DNA of 44,795 bases from Paramarasmius palmivorus (GCA_037176845.1 JAYKXP010000256.1:1-44795), one strand, 5' to 3'. Positions 9,970 through 22,317 are shown, counted from the stretch's first letter. Made by a program: numbers and translations. Notes: generated from the sequence alone by a model not told the origin.

Positions 9970-12900
9970 TCCTTGTTGTGTTCGCTGCATGATCCTGACG
10001 GGAGAAGTAGCGAGCAACAAGGTATCGAGGGCGTGTTTCAGAGAAAGTAGATATCGGGTGATTGCTTCTTCACTCCTGGCACGCACACAAACGTAGGCAG
10101 GGGTGGAAGGAACAGTATGAAGACATCGCTGGTAATCATAACCATCTGAATGTAAGACCATACGAGGCAGGGGTGCTTTGAAGAAAGGAAGCGTCGGTGC
10201 TCGAGGTACGTGGGTCGGGGAGGCACAGAGCATATCTCGTCGTCGGTATACAGCTTCCTCGCCGTATCCTCTCTACCATTCCTCTCCAAGACTCCCACGA
10301 GGTGGAAGCGAAAGCAAGGATGTCCAACGAGGACGAAAAGGGTCGGCCTTTGCCCGTTGAAGTTCACGTCTCGACCTGGGTTCTTTTCAGCCCACGACAC
10401 GGGAATAAACCAAGACGAATCACATACCTCACCACTTCTTGTCTACATATCGGACCACCTCTCCTCTAATCCTCTGCACCACTTGGGTGTAGTGGCTCCA
10501 GTACTCCGGGAACGTTTCCACCAGATCCAAAGAACGCGGTGGTGGTTGATGCGCGGGAAAGGTAGAGTCTGGAGAATGACTCATGGGTTCAGGTGTTGAA
10601 GTAACGAGCTCGATGATACCCAGGAGTGGAGTGCGGCGAATCGTCATCTTGATCATACGAGGCATTGCATCTGTCGTACACCTGTATAATCTCCCTTGGC
10701 CAGGTGACAGGTGAAAGTAATGTATCTCCTCTTCGGGGTATCCAGCTCCTCTTCCATTCCAACATTCGTAGTTCTCTCTATCTCTACCTCACTTGCTCCC
10801 GGGTCCTCGGCACTCCGTCGGATGGAAAGGAAAGCACGCCCATCAGCAAAACACTTTGGTGTTCATGTTGGGCGGCTAAGCGCCCGAATCGTGTATAGCA
10901 ACAAAGGGTGTCATGTATCGATACACCATCTCTCTGCTCGGCGTCACGCTCCTAATACAAGGAGTGAATAATGCCAAGAGCGAGCAAAAGTACGTGGTTG
11001 CGTACTGAGATACCGACTTCCACAGGTAAGAGATATCGAGGATGCAGGGGTATAGGCAGGTTGGTGAGATATGACACTTCCTCCGAATGGGCTTGGGCGG
11101 ATAAGGGGCGTATGGCAATCCAACGTTATCACTCCACCCAGCTCCTTTGCGCCTCCACGATAGATTGAGCCTCACGCACGACACCTCAACTCTCACCCTC
11201 GACGTTGAGAGATGGCGATGTGAAGAATCCGTGAGGTCGATAAAAGGTCTGGGTATCCCTGCACGCGCTCGACTCCACGTCATGATATATCTAGGCTATA
11301 CGACGGGAACGAGACGAAGTGAGTAGAGTCGGTGGCAGAAAGCATCGCTGTGGATGAACAGTCAGCACCAGAGACAATGTTGGGGTGTAGAATATGAACT
11401 CATACCTTGTATGGTGTAAATCCCCTTCTGCTTCTCTATCCAACGATAACGTAGAATGAATTCCATCATCGACGGTTCCAGCTATCTGCTCTATCCCCCC
11501 GACAGTCAAGGATGCGCAGGGTGTCCGACCAAGGCTCCGTTCAGTCTCCGGCGTATGTGCGGAGGTGATGAACGAACGAGGTACTATGACCACCAATGAC
11601 GCGCAGTCTCAGGGAAAGGGTGCATGTCATAATATGTTTAGGCTGTACAACGTGGAGGTCGGGAGTCCGAAGTGGTAGAAAGCACAGAGGGAGCTAAGGT
11701 GGCGAATAGTCAGCACCAACAAACGATGGGCGTTAAGAACATGAACATGTACCTTCCATCGGCTCTCCCGCCCCTCTCCTCATCACTCCAACCCAATAAC
11801 GTTCCAAGGATCCCACGTTCCGCGAGGAAAGGTACAGTATCCCAAGTATCTCGTCATTAACACTTCAACCAATCCCCCGCGCCTTTGCATTCCCCCTTCC
11901 GAAGAGGTCGTGCCGTTCATAGGCTCTGGAGGTGATAAACTAGCAGAGTACTATCATCACCCGAGGGGTAAGGAGGTACGGAGCAAAGGATAGATCAAGA
12001 GGCTTCGGATGGGGGCGTTGAAAAGAAGGAAGATGGGTAGGCTTGCGCTGGTGAATAGATACCCCCAGCAAAGGTTCCCAACTCGTAGCCCCAATACAAC
12101 CTAGGCCAGACGAACGACGGGGGGAAGTGTCTGTGGTCGACGTAGATGGAAGGGGAAGGTTGGAGGCCGAACACTGCGTGCAAAGGTTTCATGACGTGAA
12201 AGTCGACACCACCGTACACCCCCCCGTCTACTTGTGTTCATTGGAACCTGCCTAGAGAACGGGGAGGTGAAGTGGGCGTTCCGGTGTGAACAGGTAGAAG
12301 GTAACGCTAGACATGGATGGGGGTAATGGAGAGCAGGTGTGTATCTTCCCACTCAAAGTGAGTACATTGCATGGTGTTCTCGGGGAGAGGGACAGAAGGC
12401 GGCGGCAATGGCAGGTACCACGCACTCTGACCGCTAGTTTCGTGACCGAGGAAGAGCGAGGTAATGTGGTTGGAAGGGGATTGGAAGAGTCACGGAGCGT
12501 GTGGTAGTCGACCGACTCCTTTACACGTGAGAAAGGCGAACGCAACCCTGAAGGAGGCGGTGGAGGATGGGGAGGAGGTAGAAAAGCGGAGGTTGATGTA
12601 GAGTCGGGTATCAATGGCCATCTCATGTCCAGGTGTTTGCCTGCAGAGGATGGCTTGTGTCTCCATATAAGAGCGTTAGAGCACGGTTCGAGGGAGCATG
12701 AGGCGGGATGCATGGCAGCGACTCCACATCTCCTAGTGTGCGTTGGTAGGTGTAATAGTTGTGTCATCCTGTTCCGCATTTGAACAAAAGTGCATGATCA
12801 CTATGACCGCACGCCTGCGTTCCATGTCCGGATTGCAACCTTATCCACGACAGAGAGGCCTCAGAGAGACCCTGAAAGGAAGGTAGATGGACGAGGAAGT

Positions 12901-13730
12901 GGAAGAAGGACGTAGGCAACTCGTATTGGTGCCCACAGAAGGTACAAATGCACGCTTCTACTGGATGTAGGGTGTAGAGAGCGATGATTGGTTTGGTAGT
13001 AGGCAGGGCGAGAAGCTCGACGGTGGAGGTGGATGGTAGTAGGGGAAGGTGCGGAGTAGTGTTGAGATCGCTGTCCGAGGATACGGTTTGGTACCAGTGT
13101 CCAGGTGCGTGTTGGGACATACATCCAGGGTGACAACAAGGCGGATGTGAGTAGAGAAGACGCTGGCAGGCGTCGGGTGGGTTGAAGGGGAGCATTGGGC
13201 TGCTCGGGAACTCCACGTTATCCACGGCGGTTGCATCGTCAAAGAGTCGGTGACAAGGTATAAAAACGATGGGTAGCACAATGTACCATCAACATTGTGA
13301 TCGCTCCGACTGTGCAATTAGGCGTTCGCCCAAGTGGATACCGGAAGAATGGCCTTTTCACCGTTGGTGAACATCGAGGATTTCCAAAAATATCGTCTTC
13401 ATGGGGTATCCCTATGCTTTATGGGTTCGCTGGTGAGGAAACGGGCTACGAGGAAGAGTATAAGTGGACGTACTAGCGTAATCAGTTGTCCTCTATTAGC
13501 CTTATCATGTTCACAGGGTCTGCTCAATAACCTGAACTGAATCGTTCTACCCTTCCTTTCTGGCACTGACCATCAGATACGGGAGAAAAGGCTATAGCGG
13601 AAAAACGTACCATCCAATATCGATAATAGCTTTCTGCCCCGTTCTTGGATCAATGGGTTTGAAAGTACCCCAGGATCATGACAGGGTATCCGTCGACAGG
13701 TTTTTCAAAGACCGTCGTCGTCAAAAGGCA
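9970..13730. other. 3.8-kb stretch without a convincing gene; degenerate repeats
   Basis: Many overlapping open frames on both strands are rich in Pro, Ser, His and Arg and show no domain, so I treat them as chance. A diverged direct repeat with a spacing of about 360 bp is visible. The block near 11290-11410 (GGCTATACGACGG.., AGAAAGCA, AGTCAGCACCA, ATGAACTCATACCTT) recurs at 11640-11765 (GGCTGTACAACGTGG.., AGAAAGCA, AGTCAGCACCA, ATGAACATGTACCTT). GAGGTGAT..GTACTAT recurs near 11565 and 11927. The right end (about 12000-13730) resembles in layout the orphan repeat copies near 32-33 kb and 40-41.6 kb. Confidence 0.4.
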
Positions 13731-13850
13731 ATAGGCGCAGCGACATCGTCGTCGAGGAAAGAGAGGTTAATTCACCACGTGGCATTCAGAACTTGACATC
13801 ACCTGATGTCAGTTAAGCGCCCGCTGCTTGATTCCATACCACGATGTCTT
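13560..13850 (-). repeat. Orphan repeat 'CACGTG-GGCGCC', copy 1 (5' end of unit)
   Basis: Forward strand shows ACTGACCATCAGATA, then a purine-rich run and CGTACC (minus-strand GGTACG, a donor-like site). Next come AGCGACATCGTCGTCGAGGAAAGAGAGG, CCACGTGGCAT, TGACATCACCTGATGTCA and TTAAGCGCCCGCTGCTTGATTC. The same ordered motifs occur near 33.1-33.35 kb and 41.3-41.59 kb. Read on the minus strand, this would be a promoter, a first exon and the start of an intron. Confidence 0.55.
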
Positions 13851-14318
13851 GAAATCGTTGGCAATCGTTATCAGGGCTTCGGAACTGCATTTCATAGTCG
13901 CAAAATCACCATTCCCTTGAAAATACCGGACTATCTGATATTCAGCGTTGAAACCACTTCAACGACTATCCTCCACGCATCCATTCTTGGTGGCGATGGC
14001 CGTAAGACCTTGAGAGATTACATGTTCAAGATTTCTCCGAGGTAGGCGGAGAGCAATGGGCGTACCGACGTTCGTTGTCGAGATGGTATTTGACACTAGT
14101 ACATGTATCAGCTTGATAAGGTACGACAATTAAGTATACAGTACCATTCGTCAATAGATGACATTGAAAAAGCGAGTGTCAAATATCTATCCCAAATTAC
14201 GTTCTATCTCCATTCTGAACCAACCCCATCTTGTCACTTCTCATTTACATTTTGTCGAGATATTATTTTCACTGGCTGATTAACGTACTGGCACGACAGT
14301 TACAGTACTTGCCTACAA
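13851..14318. other. Intergenic, no gene seen
   Basis: No domain-like coding sequence. It includes the 3' flank of the F-box gene that ends at 14319. Confidence 0.4.
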
Positions 14319-15852
14319 TTACCGCAGCATCAAAGATGGATGCCAATCCCCATCCTCATCCCATACCTCAGCCCTATCCCGGTGAAATCTCTCCAGCATC
14401 ACTAGCGCAAATCCGTCAAACCGTTGCGACAAAAAAGAAAGAAATCGGAAACTGACCTGAAGGTCCATAATCAAAGACCTCGGGCTCACCATACCGATCA
14501 ACGTTTATCCTAATCGCTCTTCCCTGACTCTGCATATCTCTCATCCAAACAGTGATATCATCAGGAGGCAATACACGATATGTCGATAGGTATACCGATT
14601 GAAGCCTCGGAGGCTCTTGACGTTCCCAAAGCGCTGTAACCATCCCTTTATACGCGTCCCAATTGAATCTTTGATCAGCAGTATGAATCCTCAAGTCTTT
14701 CAAGCCCGACACGCGAGTAGCAAAGTCGTTCATGAATTGACTCGTTGATCCTGTACGAGAAAGACTCAAAGTATAGAGAGTAGGAATCCTGTCGATGAGC
14801 ATGAACAGTTCTTCTTCTTTGAACGACGTCCCGCACAAGCGAAGATATCGCAAATATGGAGATTTAGCGAGGAATGATGCAAGTGCATGCGTAAATGTTG
14901 ATTGTGTGGATAACTCGTACACGTCCCTGAAGGAAAATGTGTCCAATGCGGGACAGGTGAGTTGGTGAAGGAATTTGGCGAAGCTGGAAGAATAGGAAAA
15001 GGTGAACAGGGATCCTGGGGCGTGTTTTGCGGTGATGTTTAGGGTATGGAGGTTTGGAAGAGTTGGTATGGAGATGTTATCGGAGAGTGAAGAGTTGCAA
15101 ACGGAGACATCCGCGTGTTGTAGCGCAGAGTTGGCCGCAAAGACTCCGACAAGGAGAGTCAGGTCAATGACATCGATTATGATGGAGGTGAGATAGGAGT
15201 ATGGGATACGATGTTCAGAAGTGAGCATAATTCCGCGAAGTTCAATGGATCGTAAAGGGGCATTGGAAAATGTCGACAGGCCGTTCATGGCGGTCATGGT
15301 GTCGCCTTTGAGTTCGAGACCAATAAGGTTGCTGAATTGGTCTCGGAAGATGGGCATCACAATAGTGAAAAACCCGTCACAAACGCCTGATAGGGTAAGG
15401 CGCTGAATCCGTCCTGCGTGGTCAATGATGGTTTTAAGGAGGCGGAAAGAAACGTCGTCTTCGAGTTGGGATGATTTGAGAAACTCTCGACAGGATTTAA
15501 AGTCAAAATCCCAATGAAATTTGAGAGTGATGGAAAGAGGGTGTGATTCAGAGCGTTGGAGGTGCATTTGAAGATGATTGAAGATGGCGGGAGGATATTG
15601 AGGATGTGAGAGATCAAGAGTAATATTTGACCACAGTGCTGGTGTATTCAATGACACGGTTCTCCAACAGCTGCATACACTGCCCACTAGGGAACCGTTC
15701 AGTTTTAATGAATCACCATATGATTTCAAGGTACTGCGGATCCATTCCTCGACGTTGGTCTTGTAAGGTTTGACGTTGGTGAGGATGAAGATTGTTGAGA
15801 GGATTTCTGGAGGTAAAGATTGGATATGAGATTGAGTATTTGCAGGAGTCAT
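14319..15852 (-). CDS. F-box/LRR-type protein, tandem copy 1 (492 aa, two exons)
   Basis: Exon 1 is 15852-14457 and ends TTCAG|GTCAGT. Exon 2 is 14401-14319 after GCGCTAG. Together they give 492 aa. I place the start at 15852 (MTPANTQSHIQS) because the neighbouring paralogue starts at the same point; upstream in-frame codons would add 28 residues. The F-box is LPPEILSTIFILTNVK..SVCSCWRTVSLNTPALWSNI, followed by MHLQRSESHPLSITLKF, LRR-like blocks and LSTYRVLPPDDITVWMRD. The short last exon (VMLERFHRDRAEVWDEDGDW) matches MPYKVESWEKAEIWDSDRW in the paralogue, which supports the intron. Role expected: SCF substrate receptor, target unknown. Its central part is almost identical to the next gene. 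Confidence 0.88.
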
Positions 15853-16168
15853 GATGGTCGAGGAAAAGATGCAGCAACCCGCAGTGCCATTCAAAATTCG
15901 ATCAGCAAGAGTTGTCAGCACCGGAGGCCTGGGCAACTTTGGTCAATTTCCCGGCGACAATGAATAGTATGGTTGTACTAGTCCCAGCATCAGTGATGAT
16001 GACCTTTCCGAGCAAGCTCGAAGCTATCGAGTTGCCCTAAACCCCTGAATCCGAGGACTTGGGACGATATCGTGTCATCCAGAGACAACTCTAAAGATGA
16101 CTGATGATATGCACTCACATTACAGCCACAGTAACTATCTACAAGCAAAGCAGACTACGGGACAAGAA
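15853..16168. other. Spacer between the tandem F-box genes
   Basis: About 320 bp with no gene. It holds the upstream region of copy 1 (CAGCATCAGTGATGATGACC near 15985) and the 3' end of copy 2. The related CGGCATCGATGATGATGTCATC stretch upstream of copy 2 (near 17726) suggests that the promoter was duplicated with the gene. Confidence 0.5.
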
Positions 16169-17678
16169 TTATGTCCACCTATCTGAATCCCATATCTCAG
16201 CCTTCTCCCAACTTTCAACTTTATACGGCATCCCTAGAACATGCTAATGTGACACAAAAGAAAGGAAAGCAGAAATCGTTTGACTCACCTGGAAGCCTAT
16301 ACTTGAAGAACTCGTAATGACCATCCCGATCAATGTATATCCTAATCGCTCTTCCTTCAATCTGCATATCCCTCACCCAAATGATGATATCATCGGGTAC
16401 CGATACGCGATATGTCGATAGGTATATCGATTGAAGCCTGGGAGACTCTTGACATTCCCAAAGGGCTGTAACCATCCCTTTAAACGCGTCCCAATCGAAC
16501 CTTTTATCAGCAGTATGAATCCTCAGGTCTTTCAAGCCCGATTTACGGGTAGCGAGGTCGTTCATGAATCGACTCGTTGTGCCCGAATAAGAAATATCAA
16601 GAATGGAGAGAGTAGGGATTCTGTCGATGAGCATGAATAGTTCTTCTTCTTTGAACAACGTTCCGCACAAGCGAAGATATCGCAAGTATGGAGATTTGGC
16701 AAGGAATGATGCAAGTGCATGCGTAAATGTTGATTGTGTGGATAACTCGTACACGTCCCGGAAGGAAAATGTGTCCAATGCGGGACAGGTGAGTTGGTGA
16801 AGGAAGTTGGCGAAGCTGGAATGATAGGAAAAGGTGAACAGGGATCTTGGGGCGTGTTTTGCGGTGATGTTTAGGGTATGGAGGTTTGGAAGAGTTGGTA
16901 TGGAGATGTTATCGGAGAGTGAAGAGTCGCAAATGGAGACATCCGCGTGTTGTAGCGCAGAGTTGGCCGCGAAGACTCCGACAAGGAGAGTCAGGTCAAT
17001 GGCATCGATTATGATGGAGGTGAGATAGGAGTATGGGATACAATGTTCAGAAGTAAGCATAATTCCACGAAGTTCAATGGATCGTAAAGGGGCATTGGAA
17101 AATGTCGACAGGCCGTTCATGGCGGTCATGGTGTCGCCTTTGAGTTCGAGACGAATAAGGTTGCTGAATTGGTCTCGAAAGGTGGGCATCACAATAGTGA
17201 AAAACCCGTCACAAGCACCTGAAAGTGAGAGGTGCTGAATGCGTCCTGCGTGGTCGATGATAATTTTAAGAAGGCAGAAGGTGACCTCGCCTTCGAGTTG
17301 GGATGATTTGAGAAATTCTAGGCATGAGCCAAAGCCGAAGTCTCGATTAAAGTCAAGAAAGATGGAGAGAGGGTGTGATTTGGAGCGTTCGAGGTGCATT
17401 TGAAGATGCTCAAGGATCGTAGGGGGATATTGACGCTGTGAGAGATCAAGAATGATCTTTGACCACAGCACTGGTGTGTTCAATGACAGGGTTCTCCAAG
17501 AGCGGCATACGCTGCCCACTAGGGAACCATTGAGTTTTAGTTGATCACCATATGGTTTCCTGCGAAACCGTTCCTCGAAGCGGGTCTTGTAAGGTTTGAG
17601 GATGGTGACAATGAAGATTGTTGACAGGATTTCTGGAGGTAAAGACTGGATACGGGATTGAGTCTGTGCAGGGGTCAT
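16169..17678 (-). CDS. F-box/LRR-type protein, tandem copy 2 (484 aa, two exons)
   Basis: Exon 1 is 17678-16289 and ends CTTCCAG|GTGAGT. Exon 2 is 16233-16169 after GTTCTAG. The spliced frame is 484 aa. The start is MTPAQTQSRIQS. F-box blocks are LPPEILSTIFIVTILK and SVCRSWRTLSLNTPVLWSKI, then MHLERSKSHPLSIFLDF and LRR-like segments through LSTYRVSVPDDIIIWVRD. The last exon reads MPYKVESWEKAEIWDSDRW and then T-stop. Copy 2 is a full-length tandem duplicate of the gene at 14319-15852. Both keep open frames across the whole length and an intron at the same place, so both are probably functional SCF substrate receptors of unknown target. Confidence 0.88.
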
Positions 17679-17748
17679 GATGGTCGAGGAAAAACATGTA
17701 AAAGCGACCAGTGATCTTCGGTCCCGGCATCGATGATGATGTCATCAT

Positions 17749-18014
17749 CTCATAGGGGCTTACCTTATTCTCGTCTGTTCTCTAAATTTTGTGTATCGAT
17801 TCCCCTTCGTATGTGGTCAGATATGACCTCCGCTTGGCTGAAATGACTCGAAGATAAAACACTTTGACAGATATATGTTAGCCTTCTCCGTTGTTAGATT
17901 GCAGCGCGAGTCTCATTGATAATGTAAAGAAAAATAACGACCTATCACGTAGTCAAAACACCCCTCTGTTCCTTTCTTACACTGTCTATCTCTTACCCAA
18001 TCTCTCAATTCCTC
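17749..18014. other. Intergenic, no gene seen
   Basis: Upstream flank of tandem copy 2. GGGGCTTACCTTATTC at 17756-17771 reads as a GTAAG donor on the minus strand, consistent with a 5'-leader intron for that gene. Confidence 0.4.
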
Positions 18015-18239
18015 TTATACCCAACCCCGCTTAATCTCCAGGTACGCCAACCCAAGTGAGGACTGCTTCATCAACCACCTGCATGAAAGCATCTCCCGCC
18101 AAGCATCCCAATCGAACCCCTTTGTGTACCAGTCAAGTCGTAATTCTTTCAGCTTTGGTACCAACCTTGCTTCATCCAATGCCTCCATGAAGGAAGCCTT
18201 CTGTCGTGACGTGCTTAGCTCCGACTCGCGCTTATTCAT
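18015..18239 (-). pseudogene. C-terminal fragment of an F-box/LRR gene
   Basis: The minus-strand frame reads FMEALDEARLVPKLKELRLD, then GFDWDAWREMLSCRW and LGLAYLEIKRG. This is the family's C-terminal pattern (compare LVPKLRDLRFE..FDWLVFGEMLQRR..LESAYVKIKD in the gene at 29766-31106). No F-box or middle part precedes it. The sequence to its right leads instead into the CACGTG-type repeat at 18.6-18.8 kb. It is a truncated relic, or the last exon of a rearranged gene. Confidence 0.65.
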
Positions 18240-18599
18240 TTGAATAGGGGCAAAACAGGTTTAGGTGGCTTATGGATTACTTCCGTGGATTATACAAGTC
18301 AGGCATATACAACTTACTCACTGCGAATGCTAACCGTGACAAATACCTTCGTCTCTCATGACTCGTTCCGAAGCAGAACATAACTGAGTGCGGAAAACAT
18401 GTGAAGTTGAGAAAATTGGTAAGGGAACTGGAGCAGTGGGTGGTTTGGGGGATACATATAACATGGCAAGGACAATAAACGAGGAAGAGCATCCGCACAA
18501 ACAGGAACGGGCTACTACTAAAGATATGCCAGCCTGGGTTCTACTGTGTCTCCTACAGCTATCTTTTCTTATCAATGAGCTTGGTTCTGTAACCATATT

Positions 18600-18775
18600 G
18601 CACATCATATCACGAAGAAAAGACGTACCGCTCACTCCAATGACAACAGCAGCTTCCTGACTAGCGAACGGTGGCACTGACAAGACAGTAGTCAAGGAAA
18701 GAGAGGTAAACCACGTGGCATCTAGGAACAGTCAAGGCGTCAATTAGGCGCCAGCCCCTTGATTTGGTACCACTG
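18600..18775 (-). repeat. Orphan repeat 'CACGTG-GGCGCC', copy 2 (partial)
   Basis: Forward strand: a purine-rich run ending at AAGACGTACC (a minus-strand GGTACGTC donor-like site near 18630), then GTCAAGGAAAGAGAGG, AACCACGTGGCATCTAGGAACAGTC, CAATTAGGCGCCAGCCCCTTGATTTGG. Order and spacing match the other copies. On the minus strand, a short first-exon-like frame (TTVLSVPPFASQEAAVVIG) runs into the donor-like site. Confidence 0.5.
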
Positions 18776-19195
18776 CCTCACAAATGCCCGCTAGTCCATG
18801 TCATCTTTTTTTCTAGACAAGCTGGTTTGCGTGTCCCTTGGTTTATGGCGATCAACGAGGGGAAACGCCGCTAAAGTCAATTTCATGTGGACGAATCGTT
18901 ATCGTGGCCAACTGTGACACACTGGGATACCCAAAGCAAAACCAAGCAGATCCAACTGGCAAATATCGGACTGCTTTCCTTATATGTGCCCAACTTGTCC
19001 ACAACTTCACATGTCACTGTTCGATTATGCGCCGGCGCCTCAATATAAATTAGCTGTGCAGAACCGATTCAAGTCCATGGGAATACTGTACATCTTGTCA
19101 ATCAGTCTATCACCCGGTGTTGGTATTTTCAAGTTAATTGACAGCACGATACCCATCTAACCTGAGCCCCATCCCCCTCACTCTCCAGCTCCGCG
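18776..19195. other. Promoter region of the 862-aa protein gene
   Basis: No coding domain. ATATAAA-type sequence (CAATATAAATTAGC at about 19040-19053) lies roughly 145 bp before the start codon and could be a core promoter element. Confidence 0.35.
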
Positions 19196-22158
19196 ATGGC
19201 GGAGGCTGAAAACTTCTTTTCCAGTGATCACTTCAGTGGTGTCCAGGAGAAGAAACTCAACACCAGAGAACCTGCCATGGGTGATACAGATGACGATGGT
19301 AACAATAACATCGCCAACGAAGTAGCCGCAGGCTCAAAGGGCAAAGGTGAGTTTTCCCTGAATAGTTTTGGTACAGAATACTGATTGGCATCAGCTAAAG
19401 AGGTAGGTTCAAGTCAAACATCTGTGGAACGTATTCCAGCTCACAACCATGCATATTGCGTTGAGGAAACACCCTATGATGTTGAAATTCACAACACTGA
19501 ACAACGAATCACTCAGGCTCGACCGTTCTCACACGCAGTATACCCCCTTGTCTCGTCAGCGGGCATAGAGCCAAATCCTCCAGCATATTCCCCACAACAT
19601 CATTCACATTCCGCAGATCCGCAAACACGGAGATCCACGGAATATGAAGATGATTACATTGGCAAAGGACACGGTGACAGAAACAGTGAAGACGAAGACT
19701 ACCCTGTACGACCATCCTCAGTAAAACTCGGAGAAACAGAAACAAGTTCTCCTTCTCCTTCCTATATGCTAACCGGACAATCCTCACCAGCAGACGTGGA
19801 CCCAGATCCCCCGGTATATCTCCAGCGACTTCGGTCTAGTACCTCCGCCCCGCAGCTGCGGACCACCACAGAGGTTGTTCCCAAACCATTGTGGAAGTCC
19901 GAAGACGAACTCGATGTTGTGGTATTACGAGATGATAGTGGAGCAAGCAGTATAGATAATGGGCACGGTTCTACGCTGGGACGACTGCACGAGAGTTCCG
20001 AACACCCCAGCGAAGACAACTCGGACCCTTTGCCTTTGGAGATGACAAACGAAATTCAGGGTGCCGAAGTTGATGCTAGCGAAGATACCCAAGCTGTTCA
20101 AGGTCTGTTTCATATCCCGAGTCAAGTGCGTGCGCTTGTTCAATAGTTATTCCTTTTATAGCGCCTCAACCTTTGTACTCGGCAAATTACACAACAGAAG
20201 TGCCCACGACTTCGGCAGTATCTACCCAAACTCCTTTGATGATACCAACGCCATCCCAAACACCATATTCCGATACAAGTTCACCCCCGGACCCATCCTA
20301 TGACCATGGATTTTATACGACCAACCACGGGAACGCAAATACAGTATACAACGGCTCTAACCTCTTAAACGAATATAATCGAGGTAATATGAGCCAAAAT
20401 GTTCATATGAGTGGGTTGATCATACAATTCTTTCATTGTAACCTTACATATTTCTTAATCGTAGCCCTTCAACCGCCTCCAGTCCACATCGGACCCTTTT
20501 ACGGCTTTCGCATACCTGCAGATCGTGGCTCACGCGGACAACATTATACCAGACTAATGCTCAACGCGGGAGAAGGTTATCCTTTATGGTGTCCCCAACC
20601 AGAAGAAAGGGATCCGCCGCTCCCAGAAGCATACAAAAAGAGCGGTATACGAATCGGCGATATTGGGATCATCCATCAAGATAAGCCGTTCGATTTTCTC
20701 TTCAACATCACCGTTCCGAAAGGCGACCCCATCAATGAACTGGTCCCGATGGATTTTGCTCCAATTTCAATGCATGGACTGGGATTACAGTTTAGGAATG
20801 GGTCTCGGCAGGGAAATGATCATATCGGAGGCCCTACGCATTGTTGGGACCGAAGAAGCTTTCGAGACGAGTAAGTCTGCTTTGATGTTCTGTACCCGAG
20901 ATTCAGAATGACACTCACTCCAAAAGCAATTTGGATTACACAGGCTACACTTTTTCCCACTCACAGATCGAGGCCGCACTTTTGATGCTCCCCAAAGGCA
21001 GTTCAACTCGAGAACTAAAAACCACAAAACCATTCCTTCGATTCGCTGTGAAGAACGGCAAAGCTTGGATCGAGCACGCGAATAGAGATCAGCACCGAAA
21101 CACGTCTGCTTTACACCTAATCACCTCCCGAGAACAATGTTCAGCATGGGGAATGGCATCACATGTACGTCGACAACACGAAAACTCCGATTCGGTGGTA
21201 TTACCTTTTGCGGTTCACCCAGATGCTACATACGAATGGGGACATCATAAAGGCTGCGAGTCTAAAGCATTCCCTCGACCTGGTCATGGTAATCCTGAAG
21301 AAGTGATGATGAATCAAACGGTATTCGTACGAGGATATCGAATCTCAGTGATTAATCATAAGAATATCTGGGGTATAAAGAGGCGTGTGGTTGATGTTCA
21401 ATATGGACCTGACGATGATGGGGGTCAATGGGGACCCGGCGGGCGTGTATCTGGGGGAAGTGGCTTTAGCACTAGGAGCTCTAATTCTGGAACAGCAGAA
21501 AATCATGGGAATGGAGGACAATCAACGACTGGAGGTTACAGTCGTAGTCAACCTCTGACCGGTGGAAGAGCGATTTTCGGAAAGTTGGTAAGACATTATT
21601 TGCTTACTTGTTGGGAGAACCATAAATCATCAAGTCCAGACCCATCCATGCGATATAGTAAATGCTCTTCTTCACGCCATCGCCAAAAAATCTCTAGATG
21701 GTGAAGTCTGGGACGGTATTGCTATATCACACGACAATGACTGGATCTCAACGGTTCAAGAGGTATTTCCCTTTTTATTGCACAGCACACTATTATAACA
21801 CTGATTTATACATAGCTGGATGCTCCGCTTTCGCCGTACAATGTTCAGGAGTTTCTGAGAGAAGTCATTAAGAATATCCCTTATACAATTGATCGAGAAC
21901 ATAGTGAGTGGCATTGTGACTTGTGATATGTATATTGGTATTAACACCCTGTCAGACACTATATACACTGAATCATCCGACGAGAGCATCAGTCCCAAGG
22001 ATACAAATCTGTTAGATGATATCGTCGATGAAGTCACTAAAGAAGTAATTGGGCGGTATAGTACATGGTTCTCGGAAGAAAATGATCAGGACATGCTGAT
22101 TCTAGATGCTCCTGCTGAGCTAGCACATGTACCAGTCAATGAAGTAGTTAATGTATGA
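19196..22158 (+). CDS. Agaricomycete-type protein of unknown function, eight exons, 862 aa
   Basis: Exons: 19196-19346, 19395-20102, 20162-20410, 20465-20870, 20927-21587, 21640-21762, 21816-21903 and 21956-22158. They total 2589 nt and keep one frame across all seven introns of 48-59 nt. Residues 1 to about 370 are low-complexity and acidic, rich in Ser, Pro, Asp and Glu. The folded part starts at HIGPFYGFRIPADRGSRGQ. It then has SGIRIGDIGIIHQDKPFDFL and FNITVPKGDPIN, then YTFSHSQIEAALLMLPKGSS, RFAVKNGKAWIEHANR, LHLITSREQCSAWGMAS and VFVRGYRISVINHKNIWGIK. After a Gly/Ser-rich linker a second unit reads THPCDIVNALLHAIAKKSLD..ISHDNDWISTVQ. Similar 'GDIGxxxxDGxFDFLFNI..LxLPxGxSxxxL..LyLvTgxdk..SWG' proteins are frequent in mushroom genomes, but I know of no assigned function. 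No signal peptide or membrane helix. Confidence 0.8.
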
Positions 22159-22317
22159 TTACTGAATTGATACGTTTAAGAGTACAGTTTTTAGCAGTAG
22201 GGTGTCCACATACGACCTCCAAAATACGATGATACAACGTGGAGAAAATAGAGTTTCGGCTTTGGCTTGGACAGCTCATTGACTGAGTCATGACTGAGCA
22301 AGAATCAGATTATTACC

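Noticed and set aside
12252..13317. Long overlapping minus-strand open frames rich in Pro, Ser, His and Leu
   Set aside because: Three frames are open over the same bases and none shows a domain, plausible start or splice pattern. This is what GA/TC-skewed sequence produces by chance.
15853..15936. 28-residue N-terminal extension of tandem F-box copy 1
   Set aside because: The paralogue starts at the equivalent of 15852, and the upstream part has no counterpart there.
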